Shown here piece by piece: positions 36,475 through 47,365 of a stretch of DNA of 64,000 nt. The position numbers were made by a program, and so were the translations under genes. The notes beneath the pieces are model-generated. The model did not search any database and was not told the DNA's origin. It saw nothing but the letters and a program-made list of their open reading frames with translations. The stretch's first letter is position 1; each line of letters begins with the position of its first letter. The stretch is from Abelmoschus esculentus (taxonomy: Eukaryota > Streptophyta > Magnoliopsida > Malvales > Malvaceae), in contig JAUCBN010000007.1 in NCBI GenBank assembly GCA_035048815.1, positions 5,959,501 through 6,023,500 on the forward strand, read 5' to 3'.

Positions 36475-37400
36475 ACTGTTTAGGCGATCTGAGGGCATTT
36501 AAACTTGAAAAAAAATAAACACAATTCATTTATAGGTTGATGATTAGTTCGTGTGGAAGTGCTTGTTGGTGTTTGTATACAGAGGAAATTGTTCTGCAAA
36601 ACCTACTTTTATGAATTAATCTTATGAAGAAGCTGATTTATTACATGATGTGCTGAGACAGCTTTTCTCTTCCATGCATTAAGGCCAAGATGTAAACATG
36701 AATGTGTCAGATGATGGTGATGTTTACTTGTTTTCAACTGACTAGATGTTAGAGATACACCAATTTTATTACAAAATTTAATTGCTCCAAAATATTTTCA
36801 GACATGAATTCAGGTCATAACTTCTAACCAATACCATACACCACCAAAACTATTACTTGGTATTAGAGTCTGTTTAAGATGATGAGCTGACAAGAAACAG
36901 AATGGAATGTCAAATAGTAGAGAACTGCCCTGTTTTCTCAATTGGATGCCATTGCTGCCAATTAAACACAACCACTTGTCCAAAAATAATTATCCATTTA
37001 AAAAAATATCATTTTTGCTGTCATTTCAAACAACTGCTATTTTACATTAATCAAAGCCTACATTTTTTATTAGTACTAATAACTAGACAAGTTCGTCAAG
37101 ACTCCTCAACACTCTAGTCACACAACATCTAAACCATCTATTTAACCTATTTTTAATCACTAATCCATAACATTAACCCCCAACTTTTCAACCACTTTGC
37201 ATTATTAGTTAAGCTATTAATGGAAAACCACATCGTGGTAGAATTTTACGACCAAAAGATGGGTGTGATTTCTACATCAAAGTTTAAGGGCTTTCAGAGA
37301 TATCTATGCATCAGCTAATAGTTTTAGATCTTATATTTTTAGAAAGTCAAGTTACAAAAATGGTGTGCAAACTGGCATCTGGCTTCGACTATTCTAATTT
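36475..37400. other. 3'UTR and intergenic
   Basis: About 250 bp of probable 3'UTR, then spacer up to the FLA promoter. The frame at 36902-37117 has no domain. Confidence 0.5.
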
Positions 37401-37452
37401 GGTCGAAATCAACTCAATCCTACAAATATAGACTTCATGTTTTCATATAAAT
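37401..37452 (+). promoter_or_regulatory. FLA promoter module, + strand copy
   Basis: GGTCGAAATCAACTCAA, then AATATAGACTT, then CATATAAATTC. The same ordered words (GGTCGAAATAAACTCAAAC, AATATAGACTT, TATATAAATCC) precede the four minus-strand paralogues. Only 23 bp separate the TATA-like end from the ATG at 37476, far less than the roughly 70 bp in the paralogues. Confidence 0.6.
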
Positions 37453-37475
37453 TCTTTGTTATACCTTGGTTTTCC

Positions 37476-38249
37476 ATGGCTTCTCCCGTTGCTGCACTTT
37501 CCTGTAGCTTTTTACTTCTCTTATCTCTTGCCAGTGCTGCTAATAATATCGACATCAACAACATCCTCAACGCCTACCCAGATTTCTCAGCCTTTAGCAA
37601 GTTGCTGGCTCAAAGCGGCGTTGCGAATGGAATCAACCAGCAGCCAAGTAGCACCGTTCTTGTGGTTGACAATGCTCACGCGTCTGAACTTTTTAGGCAA
37701 CCGCCGGATGTAGTGGTGAATACCTTGTGCCTCCATGTTGTGCTTGAATATTACGATGAAGCGAAGCTGAAAAAGATGCATTTCAGAAACCCGTTGCTTC
37801 TCACCACGCTTTACCAGCAAATTAGTGGGAAAGCGAAAAACCTGCAGGGTTTCTTGAAAATGAAATCCGAGGCCAATGGTTCAGTGGCTTTTGGATCTGC
37901 TGCTCCGGGCTCTAAACTTGATACCACCTTTGTTAAACAAATTACTACTCAACCCGATCGTGTTTCAGTGCTACAAATCAGCAATATTATAAATGGTACC
38001 CGTAGCCGTACTCCATATTCAGCTTCCCCGACTCCCCTATCTATAGTTTCTGCTCCGAGTAATCCCCTAGCACCAGCAACGGGTCCTAGTCTTGAAGGGT
38101 CTCAAGCTCTATCCCCTACTAGCCCAAGCAGGTTGCCAGTTGCTACTGGTAGTGCTCCTGCTCCTTCTGATGCATCTGTAGGTTATGGGGATTATCTTGC
38201 CTCCACCATTCTTATGATTTCACTCGGACTTGGTTTCTTCTTTCTATGA
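37476..38249 (+). CDS. FLA: Fasciclin-like arabinogalactan protein, diverged cluster member
   Basis: Cell-surface proteoglycan with one fasciclin domain, of the FLA3/5/14 type (pollen or reproductive in Arabidopsis). 257 residues from MASPVAAL; the upstream in-frame ATG at 37437 would lie ahead of the TATA-like sequence. Residues 1-22 are a signal peptide. FAS1 spans about 24-160, with the H2-like LHVVLEYYD block and LTTLYQQ. A Pro/Ser/Thr/Ala-rich stretch (AP, SP, TP glycomodules) runs about 180-235. The C-terminus is hydrophobic (STILMISLGLGFFFL), a GPI-anchor signal. It is the only + strand member and clearly less similar to the other four than they are to each other. Intact. Confidence 0.92.
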   Translation: MASPVAALSCSFLLLLSLASAANNIDINNILNAYPDFSAFSKLLAQSGVANGINQQPSSTVLVVDNAHASELFRQPPDVVVNTLCLHVVLEYYDEAKLKKMHFRNPLLLTTLYQQISGKAKNLQGFLKMKSEANGSVAFGSAAPGSKLDTTFVKQITTQPDRVSVLQISNIINGTRSRTPYSASPTPLSIVSAPSNPLAPATGPSLEGSQALSPTSPSRLPVATGSAPAPSDASVGYGDYLASTILMISLGLGFFFL

Positions 38250-38756
38250 TTTCAGTAGGATAAAATAAGAGGAGAAAGGTTGAGTTCTTTTATATTAATG
38301 TAACGTTAGAAAATTCTTACAACATTCAATTGAATAGGCAAAACGATTTTATTGTTCTTTATCGAAACATTTTAACTCTTACTGTTTTATTTTAAATTAA
38401 AATAATTCATTTATAAATAAAAAACTTTAGTCAAATAATATGTAACATCTCCCACCATTATTAAGGTTCAGAGATATGACATATGTCTATTCATACAAAT
38501 CAATTTACAACTTTCAAATACATAAGAACGTAGGTCAAGTGATTCAACCGAGTACACAAAACTCTACAAAATCTGAAAAATTCAAAAGATGTTAAATTAA
38601 ATTAACTTTTACACATCAGACACAAACATTCAATTTTCGACAAATTCAAAATCCAAACACTATAAAATTCAAATGGATTAGCCAGGATAAAATTGATGTT
38701 TAAAAAAAATCATATTCTGTTTCTAACAAATGAAACGAGGAAAAGTACCTTTTCAT
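38250..38756. other. 3'UTR and intergenic
   Basis: AT-rich; no further gene seen before the hairpin element. Confidence 0.5.
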
Positions 38757-38765
38757 ACATATTAC

Positions 38766-39127
38766 GGGATGTTCTAGGAAAAGTCGGCCCTTAAAAAAAC
38801 CTAAAAAAGGCCGTACCGTTTTTCTTACAAAAGTTGTAAGAAATTCAGTACACACTTTTCGGTATATACCAAAATTCTTACAACTTTTGTAAGAAAAACG
38901 GTATATACCGAAATCTTTATACTTTTTTGTAAGAAAATTAGTTTTTATAACCGAAATTCTTACAGTTTTTGTAAGAAATTCGGTATATACCGTTTTTCTT
39001 ACAAAAGTTATAAGAATTTCGGTATATACCGAAAAGTGTGTACCGAATTTCTTACAACTTTTATAAGAAAAACGGTACGGCCGTTTTTTAGGCTTTTTTT
39101 AAGGGCGACTTTTTTTAGAATCACCCT
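38766..39127. mobile_element. Near-palindromic hairpin MITE
   Basis: The whole 362 bp folds back: terminal repeats of about 150 bp run GGGATGTTCTA... on the left and, in reverse complement, AGGGTGATTCTA... on the right, with few mismatches. The arms themselves contain smaller palindromes such as TTCTTACAACTTTTGTAAGA and repeated CGGTATATACCG. Flanks are ACATATTAC (38757-38765) and ACATATTAT (39128-39136), 8 of 9 identical, suggesting a Mutator-type 9-bp duplication. No coding frame. Not related to the GAGAAATTAT family by end sequence. Confidence 0.85.
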
Positions 39128-39136
39128 ACATATTAT

Positions 39137-40017
39137 GGTTTAAATAATTAATGATTTTAGATCATCGTACCTGACCGATCCGTATTCTAAAATATTAGAG
39201 CAGATTTTTTTAATTTAATAAGAATAATTATTTTTTGGTTATTACTTTGTGGTTCGTTTTCATATGTTATTTTAACATAGTTTTATCATACTATAGTAGT
39301 CATTTAGTACTCATACGAAGAATTTCAAGAAATTAATATCTGATTATATATTTATGGATGATCATAAAAAGTTAAATTCTTATTCAATTGATGGTTATTT
39401 GTGGATGTAATTAGCTTGGTTATGGATAAATGATCAATCTGTTTGATAGTTTTATTCACTCATAATTTCTTTTTTCATCTCGTAAAACGTTTAATTTGAA
39501 TAGAAATGAAATTCAGCAAGACTTCTGAATTTTGATGTTATATTAATCTCTACAAAAATATTTATATTTCTTTATACTTTTGAATTTTTTTTATGAAATT
39601 TTGGTGGATTAATCCTATTATTCTTCCTTATGTATTTGTGAAATATTTCATTATTTTTTAATAAAAATTCGGTTATCATTGTAAAAGAAAATAGGCAACT
39701 GACCTTGGAGTTTTCCGAGCTAATTCAGTTTGAGTTTATTTCATCCTCGCGATTTTACATTTTTTCCTTTAAATCATAATCGTGCTGAAGTGAAACTTTG
39801 AACTAATTAATTTGATCTGAAACCAGATTAATTCGTGGAGTAGAATGATGATGGTTATGAGGCATTCACTTGTTCAGAAAAGCTAGAAACAAAAAGCCTG
39901 AATTTATTAGCATTTTGAAAGATTGGAATTACAGCATCCCATGGCAGGGTTGAAAACAAACCAAAAATTCAAATAATTAAATGAACCCAAACTTTCCCCT
40001 CCACTTGTTTTATCCAC
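39137..40017. other. Intergenic between convergent FLA genes
   Basis: AT-rich; the end nearest 40018 is probably 3'UTR of the minus-strand FLA gene. Confidence 0.5.
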
Positions 40018-40842
40018 TCAAACCATTGCAAGAAAGAAACAAGCCCAAGTGGAAATCATAAGAATGCTAGAGGCCAGATAATCCACAGATGTAGCAGAGC
40101 TCTTCTCTTCATTAGCAGGAGCATCAGCAGCAACTGGCTCCGATCCCATGCTTGGTTTAGCCCTCGATGAAGCCGGAGACTGAACATCGTTCTCGTCGTC
40201 AGCACTGGGTGTTGGTGTAGATATAGGTGTAGGCGTAGGAGCTGATGCTGGTGCTAGGACCTTTCTCGGAGGGGAAGCCGCAGGAGCAATATGTGGAGTA
40301 GACGAAATCGAGGCTACATTCAAAAGAGTGCTAATTTGCAATACGGAAAGATCATAAGGTTTTGTGGTCACTTCTCCAACAAGTTGAGCTACAAGGTGCG
40401 AGTTTGGTACAGCAGATGCAAACACCACGGGACCTTTGCCCGTGTTGGTCAAGTTCAAGAAACCTACTTGGTTACGGGCTTTCCCGGTTTCTTGATAGAG
40501 TGTTGTGACAATCTTGTTATGTTTGGAATGCGATTTATTGAACTTGGCTCCATCGTAATAGTCGAGTACCACATGCACGCTCATGACCATCTTCTTTTGA
40601 TCCGAGGTTAGGCCGGACAGTGCACCCAAATTACCATTCGAAACAACAAGAACAGTGACGGTTTGCATGCCATTGATCTGGTCTGCAACACCCGTTTCAT
40701 TCAACATGCTGCTGAAGTCGGAGAAGTCCGAGTATCCGCTGAGGGTCTTGCAGATGTCTAAATTCGCAGCAGTAGCAGAAGCTACTAAGAGGAACCAAAG
40801 GCTAGAGGAGAAAGCAATAGCCGGAGAACACATGGGAAACAT
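40018..40842 (-). CDS. FLA: Fasciclin-like arabinogalactan protein, cluster copy A
   Basis: 274 residues, single exon. Signal peptide MFPMCSPAIAFSSSLWFLLV..ATA (about 1-25). One FAS1 domain (about 26-165) with LDICKTLSGYSDFSDFSSML, VTVLVVSNGNLGAL and VHVVLDYYDGAKFNKSHSKH. An AGP region follows (about 175-220: ASPPRKVLAPASAPTPTP), then an acidic/Ser spacer (SADDENDVQSP) and a hydrophobic GPI signal (SSILMISTWACFFLAMV). Several NxS/T sites are visible (NETG, NKSH, NLTN). A TATA box lies 70 bp upstream of the ATG. It is closest to the copies at 46132 and 49811. Expected to be secreted and anchored at the plasma membrane or wall. Confidence 0.95.
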   Translation of the reverse strand: MFPMCSPAIAFSSSLWFLLVASATAANLDICKTLSGYSDFSDFSSMLNETGVADQINGMQTVTVLVVSNGNLGALSGLTSDQKKMVMSVHVVLDYYDGAKFNKSHSKHNKIVTTLYQETGKARNQVGFLNLTNTGKGPVVFASAVPNSHLVAQLVGEVTTKPYDLSVLQISTLLNVASISSTPHIAPAASPPRKVLAPASAPTPTPISTPTPSADDENDVQSPASSRAKPSMGSEPVAADAPANEEKSSATSVDYLASSILMISTWACFFLAMV

Positions 40843-40910
40843 TTTCTTTATTTGCGTGTTGAGAGAGATGAAGTTGTTGTTGTTGTTTCAGACAATGGCA
40901 CAACACAGGA

Positions 40911-40973
40911 TTTATATACTCAATGTGGATACCAATTCAAGCTTATACCAGTAAGTTTGAGTTTATTTCGGCC
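40911..40973 (-). promoter_or_regulatory. FLA promoter module with TATA box, copy A
   Basis: Minus strand carries GGCCGAAATAAACTCAAAC ... TATATAAATCC, with the TATA core at 40918-40911, about 70 bp before the ATG. Shared with the other FLA copies. Confidence 0.75.
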
Positions 40974-42727
40974 GAAGAAGTGGGATTTCAGGTTTGGTCA
41001 GAGAAACAGAGGGAGAAGGTACTGAATATGTGGAGTGCAGTTTGTTTTCCCACCAGGTTTGTTAGGGACTTACTCATTGGAAATTCTAAACCTTGAGAAT
41101 CTATTAATAGATTTATCTGTATTTTTATGGGATAATAACTTACTTTAGAACTTTTGCTTTAAATTATTATTTATTAATTAGTCAAATTTTTAATCTTTAT
41201 TTTTATATTTTTATGAGTCATGAATTCTAAATTTAAAAATAGCGGTCAATTTATTTTTAAAATTTCTCCTTCATTTTCTCCTTATGTATTATAAACAAAA
41301 TATGCCAAAAACATTATGCTTTCTGCAGTGTGTATGAGTAAATTTCTTTAATATTTTGTGTTGTTCGTTATAACGATTAAATTTAAAGAAATTTCGGTAA
41401 GTTTATGTTTGCAATATATAATACTTTGATTTTAAATAATTTAAGCAATTTGACTTAATAAAATAATTACTTAAATCTTGTTATATTTAAGTGTGTTTGA
41501 AACCTTTAAATTAAAAAAAAAACAATTAAATCCTAAATTTTTTGTGCACAATTCTGTCTCTAACCAATAAATTAAATTAATTAAGTTTTTTTAATCAATT
41601 TTAATTATTAATTTTAATGATTACCTACAATTATGTCATGTGAAATTTATATATTTTCTAAAAAATATTTTTTTTATAATTTTCAGATTTTTAAAATAAT
41701 TTATAAACTTTAAAAAAAAAATCAAATAAAATATTTTTAGAAACGTCAAGTCACATCACTATAATATAACACATTACATCAACCGGTCAAAATAAATTGT
41801 TAAATTGATTTTTTAAAATATAAAGACTTAATTTGATTAAAAAAATTCAGTCTTAATCATCACTATTTTTTAATTTTTGAATCTTTAGATCAATCAATTA
41901 TTAAAAATTACACTTGTTTCACTTAATTATGGATAAGATTATATTTGTATTATCCTTTATATTTTAAAAATACATATCAATTTGTGTATTATATTAATTA
42001 ACGATTTTAAATAAAGTGTTCTAGTGTTAATTAAGGTATGCAAGTGATTTGAAAGAAAAAATGACTAAATTGGTATATTTTAAGTATGAAATATGACATA
42101 AATGTAACTTTACTCATAATTAAGTGACTCAAGTATAATTTTTAATAATTGAACGAAGCAAATATAACTTTACTCATAATTGTGTAACTTTTTATTATAA
42201 TTTACCCTAAAATCTATTACATATACAATGTTTAATTAATAAACAAATAATCTATCTTATAGTTTTTTAATCAAAATTTATAATATAGGTGTACTCGATT
42301 TGTTTATGTTCATAAAAAATATTTATAAGCTTTTTTTTTAAATATCAAAGAAGATAGAGAATAAATTAAATATAATGTAAACATAGATTTTAAATTGTGA
42401 ATATTGAGGAGTTCAAGGACTAGTAACACAATTTTACCCATTTTATTTTTGAAATCGAAGGTAAATAAAATCGTAATTCCACCGGTAATGAATGCTTTTT
42501 TCCACTCAACAAAGTTAAAATTTTATTAAAATCGGAACAAAGTTCGTGAAAGAGAATAACACGAGAGCAAGCGCACACTACATCACCGGAATACTCAAAA
42601 AATCACCTTCTAAAACAAAGACAAAGTTTCACTCCCCCCCTCCCCAACAAATCCTCCAAATGTGTCTCACCAATTGAACCGAGATAAAATTTCACCAGTC
42701 AGGAATGCTGATTGGATCCTGATCCAC
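40974..42727. other. AT-rich spacer between FLA copies
   Basis: No gene. A short imperfect tandem repeat around 42080-42190 contains AACTTTACTCATAATT twice. The part nearest 42728 is probably 3'UTR. Confidence 0.5.
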
Positions 42728-43543
42728 TCAAATCATTGCCAGCAAGAGCCAAACCCAAGTTGAAATTGAAATCAAAAGAATGGGAGAGGCCAGGTAATCC
42801 ACAGACGGTACAGATGCAGCAGAAGAGCTTCCATGTTCACTAGCAGGAGCATCAGCAGCAACTGGCTCGGATCCCATGCTTGGTCTAGTCCTGGATGAAG
42901 CGGGAGACTGGACGTTGTCCTCGTCGTCGACACTAGGTGTAGGTGTAGAAGCCGGTGCTAGGACCTTCCTCGGAGGGGCAGCCTTGGGAGCGATATATGG
43001 AGCAGGCGAAATCGAGGCTACGTCTAAAAGATTACTAACTTGCAGGACGGCAAGATCATAAGGCATTGTCGTGACTTCTTTTACAAATTGGGCTTCAAGG
43101 TGAGAGTGTGGTGCAGCTGAAGCAAACACCACGGGACCTTTCCCTGTGTTCGTCATGTTCAAGTAACCGATCTGGTTGCGGGCTTTCCCGGTTTGCTGAT
43201 AGAGTGTGGTGAGAATCTTGTTACGTTTAGTATGTGATTTATTGAACTTGGCTCCATCGTAATAATCCAGTACCACATGCACGCTCAAGACCATCTCCTT
43301 TTGTAGCGAGGATAGGCCGGACAGTGCACCCAAATTACCATTAGAAACAGCAAGAACAGTGACGGTTCCCTTGCTGTTGATCTGGTCCGCGACACCCGTT
43401 TCATTCAACATGCTGTTGAAGTCGGAGAAGTCCGAGAAGTCGCTGAGGGTCTTGCAGATGTCTAAATTAGAAACAGAAGCAACTAGTAATAAGAACAAAA
43501 TGCTGAAGGAGAATGCAACTGCTGGAGAAGAAATGGGAAACAT
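42728..43543 (-). CDS. FLA: Fasciclin-like arabinogalactan protein, cluster copy B
   Basis: 271 residues from MFPISSPAVAF, chosen by alignment with the sister genes; an upstream in-frame ATG at 43597 would add 18 residues of leader-like sequence. Same plan: signal peptide (SILFLLLVASVS), one FAS1 domain (SDFSDFSDFNSMLNETG; LSSLQKEMVLSVHVVLDYYD), a shorter AGP region (KAAPPRKVLAPASTPTPS) and a hydrophobic tail ending WVWLLLAMI. It is the most diverged of the four minus-strand copies, differing at many FAS1 positions, for example SKGTVTVLAVSN and TGKARNQIGYLNM. TATA lies about 70 bp upstream. Intact. Confidence 0.94.
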   Translation of the reverse strand: MFPISSPAVAFSFSILFLLLVASVSNLDICKTLSDFSDFSDFNSMLNETGVADQINSKGTVTVLAVSNGNLGALSGLSSLQKEMVLSVHVVLDYYDGAKFNKSHTKRNKILTTLYQQTGKARNQIGYLNMTNTGKGPVVFASAAPHSHLEAQFVKEVTTMPYDLAVLQVSNLLDVASISPAPYIAPKAAPPRKVLAPASTPTPSVDDEDNVQSPASSRTRPSMGSEPVAADAPASEHGSSSAASVPSVDYLASPILLISISTWVWLLLAMI

Positions 43544-43611
43544 TTTGTTTATTTGTTTGTAAGTTGAGAGATATGAAGTTGTTGGTGCTTCAGACAAGGG
43601 GCAACACAGGA

Positions 43612-43680
43612 TTTATATAGAGAATGTGTTTGTGGATACCAATTCAAGTCTATATTGTTAAGTTTGAGTTTATTTCGACC
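43612..43680 (-). promoter_or_regulatory. FLA promoter module with TATA box, copy B
   Basis: Minus strand: GGTCGAAATAAACTCAAAC, AATATAGACTTGAATTGG and TATATAAATCC in order. The TATA core lies at 43619-43612. Confidence 0.75.
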
Positions 43681-44845
43681 GAAGAAGTAGGATTTCAGTT
43701 TTGGTCAGAGAAACATAAAGAGCAGATAATGAACACGTGCACTCTAGGTTTGCTAGGGACTTAGTTTATTGTAAATTCTAAACCTTAGAGAATTTATAAT
43801 ATAATAGATTTATCCGTAATTTTTATGGGTTAATAATTTACTCTACGTCTTTTGTTATAAATTTTTATTTTTATGGCTAATATTTTATATAATTGTACAC
43901 ATATATCATACATCATGTTCGGTATCAATCGAAGTATACAACAAAATCTTATACAAATTCGAAGAGTAATTTATTATTACCTCTCATCCAAAGTATATAT
44001 CAATCGATTTTTATCGAGTTTCTCATAAAAATAAGATTTGAATCTACTCAGACGAAGATTCGTTTGTCTTTTTTTTCGTTCTTTTGCAAGCTTTGTATGA
44101 AAGAGGATACCACTACTCGTGGTTGCAGCTGGGAGAACGACGAATGATCTCGGATGATGACATGGCGGCTGGGGCAGTGGGGGCTAGTAGGGTTATGAGA
44201 GATTGAGAGTTAGCTGAATGAGAATTGTATGTAGGCTCGTTGGGTTGTTTTTGGGTCAGATATTTTCTTCGACATGGTTGGTAATAAAAAGCATCGAAAG
44301 AACATTGCTATTTTCGGCTTTTAATTGTTTTTTAATTTGGGTCTAATGTCCGGATGTAAAATGAGTATTACGCATTCTCGATCCATATTTGAAGTTAAAT
44401 ATCCTCAGACACACAACAATATTGGAATACATCAATAATGACATTAAAACATAATCAGACATCTTAGAATCAATGGTAGAAAAATAGATTATCATATTAG
44501 AATCTTGTAAAACAAATTATAAAATCAAAATTGGAATGTCAAAACTCTTCAAAGGTGTTTTTGATGAAGTAAACTTCTTATCAATAATGAATAAGATCAA
44601 TGGTTAATAAACATTCAATCAACTCAAAGAGACGTAGACTTGTTATAGGGTGAACATGACTCACTCTAAATTTTTTAAAATTTATATATTTATCTTTAAT
44701 TTTTTTTATGAATTAACCCTTAAATTTTTATAATATTTAAGGTTAATGTCTATCTTGAGATGTTAAAAATTTATGTGTATATTTTTAAATAAAATATTTA
44801 GATTCGCCACTGTTAAGAGACAATGGCTTAGTCAACCCTGTAACC
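43681..44845. other. Intergenic
   Basis: The stretch 44080-44290 is more GC-balanced, but neither strand gives a recognisable protein. The remainder is AT-rich. Confidence 0.5.
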
Positions 44846-44854
44846 TATCCAGAC

Positions 44855-45064
44855 GAAAAATTATTAGGTGAACCTTATTCACCTAATCATTCATGGTCTC
44901 AATTAATCAGGACTGTTGATTTTAATTTTTTTCCAAGTGAGTTATCACCTCTTTCTTACATGGATTTAGTGAATGAGTAGTTATTAGGTGGTTATTTAAA
45001 GATCAACGGTCCTGATTGCTTGGACCATAGATAACGTGGTGAACAGGATTCACCTAATAATCTC
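44855..45064. mobile_element. MULE-type MITE, GAGAAATTAT family (M7)
   Basis: Left end GAAAAATTATTAGGTGAACC; the reverse complement of the right end is GAGATTATTAGGTGAATCC. TIRs of about 70 bp run on through (T)CATGGTC/CTATGGTCC and AATCAGGAC. Flanks are TATCCAGAC (44846-44854) and TATTCAGAC (45065-45073), 8 of 9 identical. No coding frame. Confidence 0.82.
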
Positions 45065-45073
45065 TATTCAGAC

Positions 45074-46131
45074 AGTTCGATCAACGTCTCACACGACTCG
45101 GTCAACGGATCATATGATTGATCAACGACTCAGATGAATGGCTTCTCCGCTGCTGAAGTTTGTCCAAGTGCAAACGACGACGCATGCGGCGATTTTTGAC
45201 GATGAGAAAGCTTTGGCCAACTCCAAATAGAATCAGGTGTTAAATCGATTCGAATAAAAAAATTAATTAATCAAATTAAAATTTTATTTTAACTCTAAAT
45301 ATTGTACTTGTCGGAAGCTGGAGGTGTTGGTTTGTGGTGGAGAACGGTGGAACAATGATATTTGACCATTATGAAAACAAGACGAAACTGATGGCACAGA
45401 CGATGTTAATCGTGAATGACTAGACGATGATAAATTAAAAAAAGAAATGTGATTTTTTAGTTGGTCTAAAATTTATTAATTAAAAATATAAAATATAAAA
45501 ATAAACAATTTAATCAATCGATCAAAATACACTAACTCTAATATTTTACTATTGGCATATAAATGAATATTTTTACTATTGCATCTTTTACTACTTTAAT
45601 CAACAAAACTGATCAATATAACATAGCTGCGTCATCACCAAACTATATGTAAAGTTCTTTATACTGTTTTTCATCCATCTATAGTTTTAATTTTTCATGT
45701 AAAATTCTGGGTCAAATGGATTTGGTTTCAACGCTGCATATTCAATTTTGGCCTTATCTCAGATTTGTAATCGGTTTGACAAAAGGGGTTATTCTAATAA
45801 AAAGTGTTTAACATATTGTTTTAGTAGCGCAAAAAAGAAAATGATGAATCAATTTCTGTAAGATGTGTACATATTTTTAAAAGATTAAAAAAACAACATC
45901 ATAAACAATTTTTTATACTAATAATTATAATCTGCTTAATTGGTAGTTGTTCCAAAAACCATAAAAATATCGTTTTTATTGATTTATCTTTTGAAAACAA
46001 CGATAGATGTTTAGTAAGAATTTAAAGAATTCTGCAAATGCCTTCAGAGAAGCTGCATGTTGAGTTGAATTGGACATTCGATCGAATCGAATAAAAAATT
46101 TTAAAGTAATCCTATTGACTTATTTTATTAC
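45074..46131. other. Intergenic; right half duplicated downstream of FLA copy D
   Basis: About 45540-46060 is recognisably homologous to 49300-49640 (shared ACTTTAATCAACAAAAC, AAGGGGTTATTCTAATAAAA, TTTATTGATTTATC and TTTGAAAACAA), each just beyond the 3' end of an FLA copy. Confidence 0.6.
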
Positions 46132-46962
46132 TCAAATCATTGCCGATAAGAACCAAGCCCAAGTGGAAATCATAAGAATGGTAGAGGCCAGATAATCCAC
46201 AGATGCAGCAGAGCTTCCCTCTTCACTAGCAGGAGCATCAGCAGCAACTGGTTCCGATCCCATGCTTGGTTTAGACCTCGATGAAGACGGAGACTTGACT
46301 TCCTCCTCGTCGTCAACACTGGGTGTGGGTGTAGATGCTGGTGTAGATGTAGGTGTAGGTGCTGATGCTGGTGCTAGGACCTTCCTCGGAGGGGAAGCTG
46401 CAGGAGCAATATATGGAGTAGGCGAAATCGAGGCTACATTTAAAAGAGTGCTAATTTGCAATACGGAAAGATCATAAGGTTTTGTGGTCACTTCTCCAAC
46501 AAGTTGAGCTTCAAGGTGCGAGTTTGGTACAGCTGATGCAAACACCACGGGACCTTTGCCCGTGTTGGTCAAGTTCAAGAATCCTACTTGGTGGTGGGCT
46601 TTTCCGGTTTCTTGGTAGAGTGTTGTGAGAATCTTGTTATGTTTGGAATGCGATTTATTAAACTTTGTTCCATCGTAATAATCGAGTACCACATGCACGC
46701 TCATGACCATCTTCTTTTGATCCGAGGATAGGCCGGACAGTGCACCCAAATTATCATTCGAAACAACAAGAACAGTGACGGTTTGCATGCTATTGATCTG
46801 GTCCGCAACACCCGTTTCATTCAACATGCTGCTGAAGTTGGCGAAGTCCGAGTATCCGCTGAGGGTCTTGCAGATGTCTAAATTCGCAGCAGTAGCAGGA
46901 GCTACTAAGAGGAACAAAAGGCTAAAGGAGAATGCAACAGCTGGAGAAGACATGGGAAACAT
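46132..46962 (-). CDS. FLA: Fasciclin-like arabinogalactan protein, cluster copy C
   Basis: 276 residues from MFPMSSPAVAFSFSLLFLLV; 30 additional in-frame upstream residues lack signal-peptide character and cross the promoter module, so the inner ATG is preferred. FAS1 domain as in copies A and D (LSGYSDFANFSSMLNETG, SSDQKKMVMSVHVVLDYYDG). The AGP segment has an expanded run of TP/AP (PASAPTPTSTPASTPTPS). An acidic linker VDDEEEVKSP and the GPI signal STILMISTWAWFLSAMI follow. Differs from A and D by scattered substitutions and by the length of the AGP repeat. Its TATA box is altered (see findings). Intact coding sequence. Confidence 0.95.
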   Translation of the reverse strand: MFPMSSPAVAFSFSLLFLLVAPATAANLDICKTLSGYSDFANFSSMLNETGVADQINSMQTVTVLVVSNDNLGALSGLSSDQKKMVMSVHVVLDYYDGTKFNKSHSKHNKILTTLYQETGKAHHQVGFLNLTNTGKGPVVFASAVPNSHLEAQLVGEVTTKPYDLSVLQISTLLNVASISPTPYIAPAASPPRKVLAPASAPTPTSTPASTPTPSVDDEEEVKSPSSSRSKPSMGSEPVAADAPASEEGSSAASVDYLASTILMISTWAWFLSAMI

Positions 46963-47032
46963 TTGTTTTATTTGTGTTGAGAGATATGAAGTTGGTGCTT
47001 CAGACAAGGGTACAACACAGAATTTGTATACA

Positions 47033-47084
47033 AAATGTGGATACCAATTCAAGCCTACATTGTTAAGTTTAGCTTATTTAGACC
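47033..47084 (-). promoter_or_regulatory. FLA promoter module with altered TATA, copy C
   Basis: The minus strand reads TATACAAATTC where copies A, B and D have TATATAAATCC; the GGTCTAAATAAGCTAAACTT part also departs from the others. Position relative to the ATG is conserved. Confidence 0.65.
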
Positions 47085-47242
47085 GAATAAGTGGGATTTC
47101 GGTTTCGGTCAGAGAAACACATAGAGCAGATAGTGAACATGTGGTTCCTTTCGTCTGGTAAAAACTGAATTCCTGTTTGATTGCAGACCAGGTTAGTTAG
47201 GGACGCGACTCATTGTAAATTTTAAACCTAGAAAATTTATTA

Positions 47243-47365
47243 CGCACCCCATCCGTCCAATATTATCCGGTTAAGGGAAAAATTGTGTAGAAAATATACG
47301 GTAAAATAATTAAAATGTTAAATTGAGAATTTTTTTAAAATACAAGCTTAATGAGAAACAGGAAG
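47243..47365. mobile_element. Possible degenerate Stowaway-like MITE
   Basis: TA-CGCACCCCATCCGTCC at the left resembles the Stowaway end CTCCCTCCGTCCC, and ACAGGAAG-TA at the right is a weak mirror of it. About 123 bp, flanked by TA on both sides. The right end is poor, so this is tentative. Confidence 0.35.

Noticed and set aside
40291..40611. Plus-strand frames antisense to FLA genes (also 46262, 46775, 50144)
   Set aside because: Shadows of the FLA reading frames; the same antisense frames recur in each copy because the genes are duplicates.
44080..44290. GC-richer fragment with a CATGGCGGCTGGGGC-like word
   Set aside because: No continuous frame or recognisable family on either strand.
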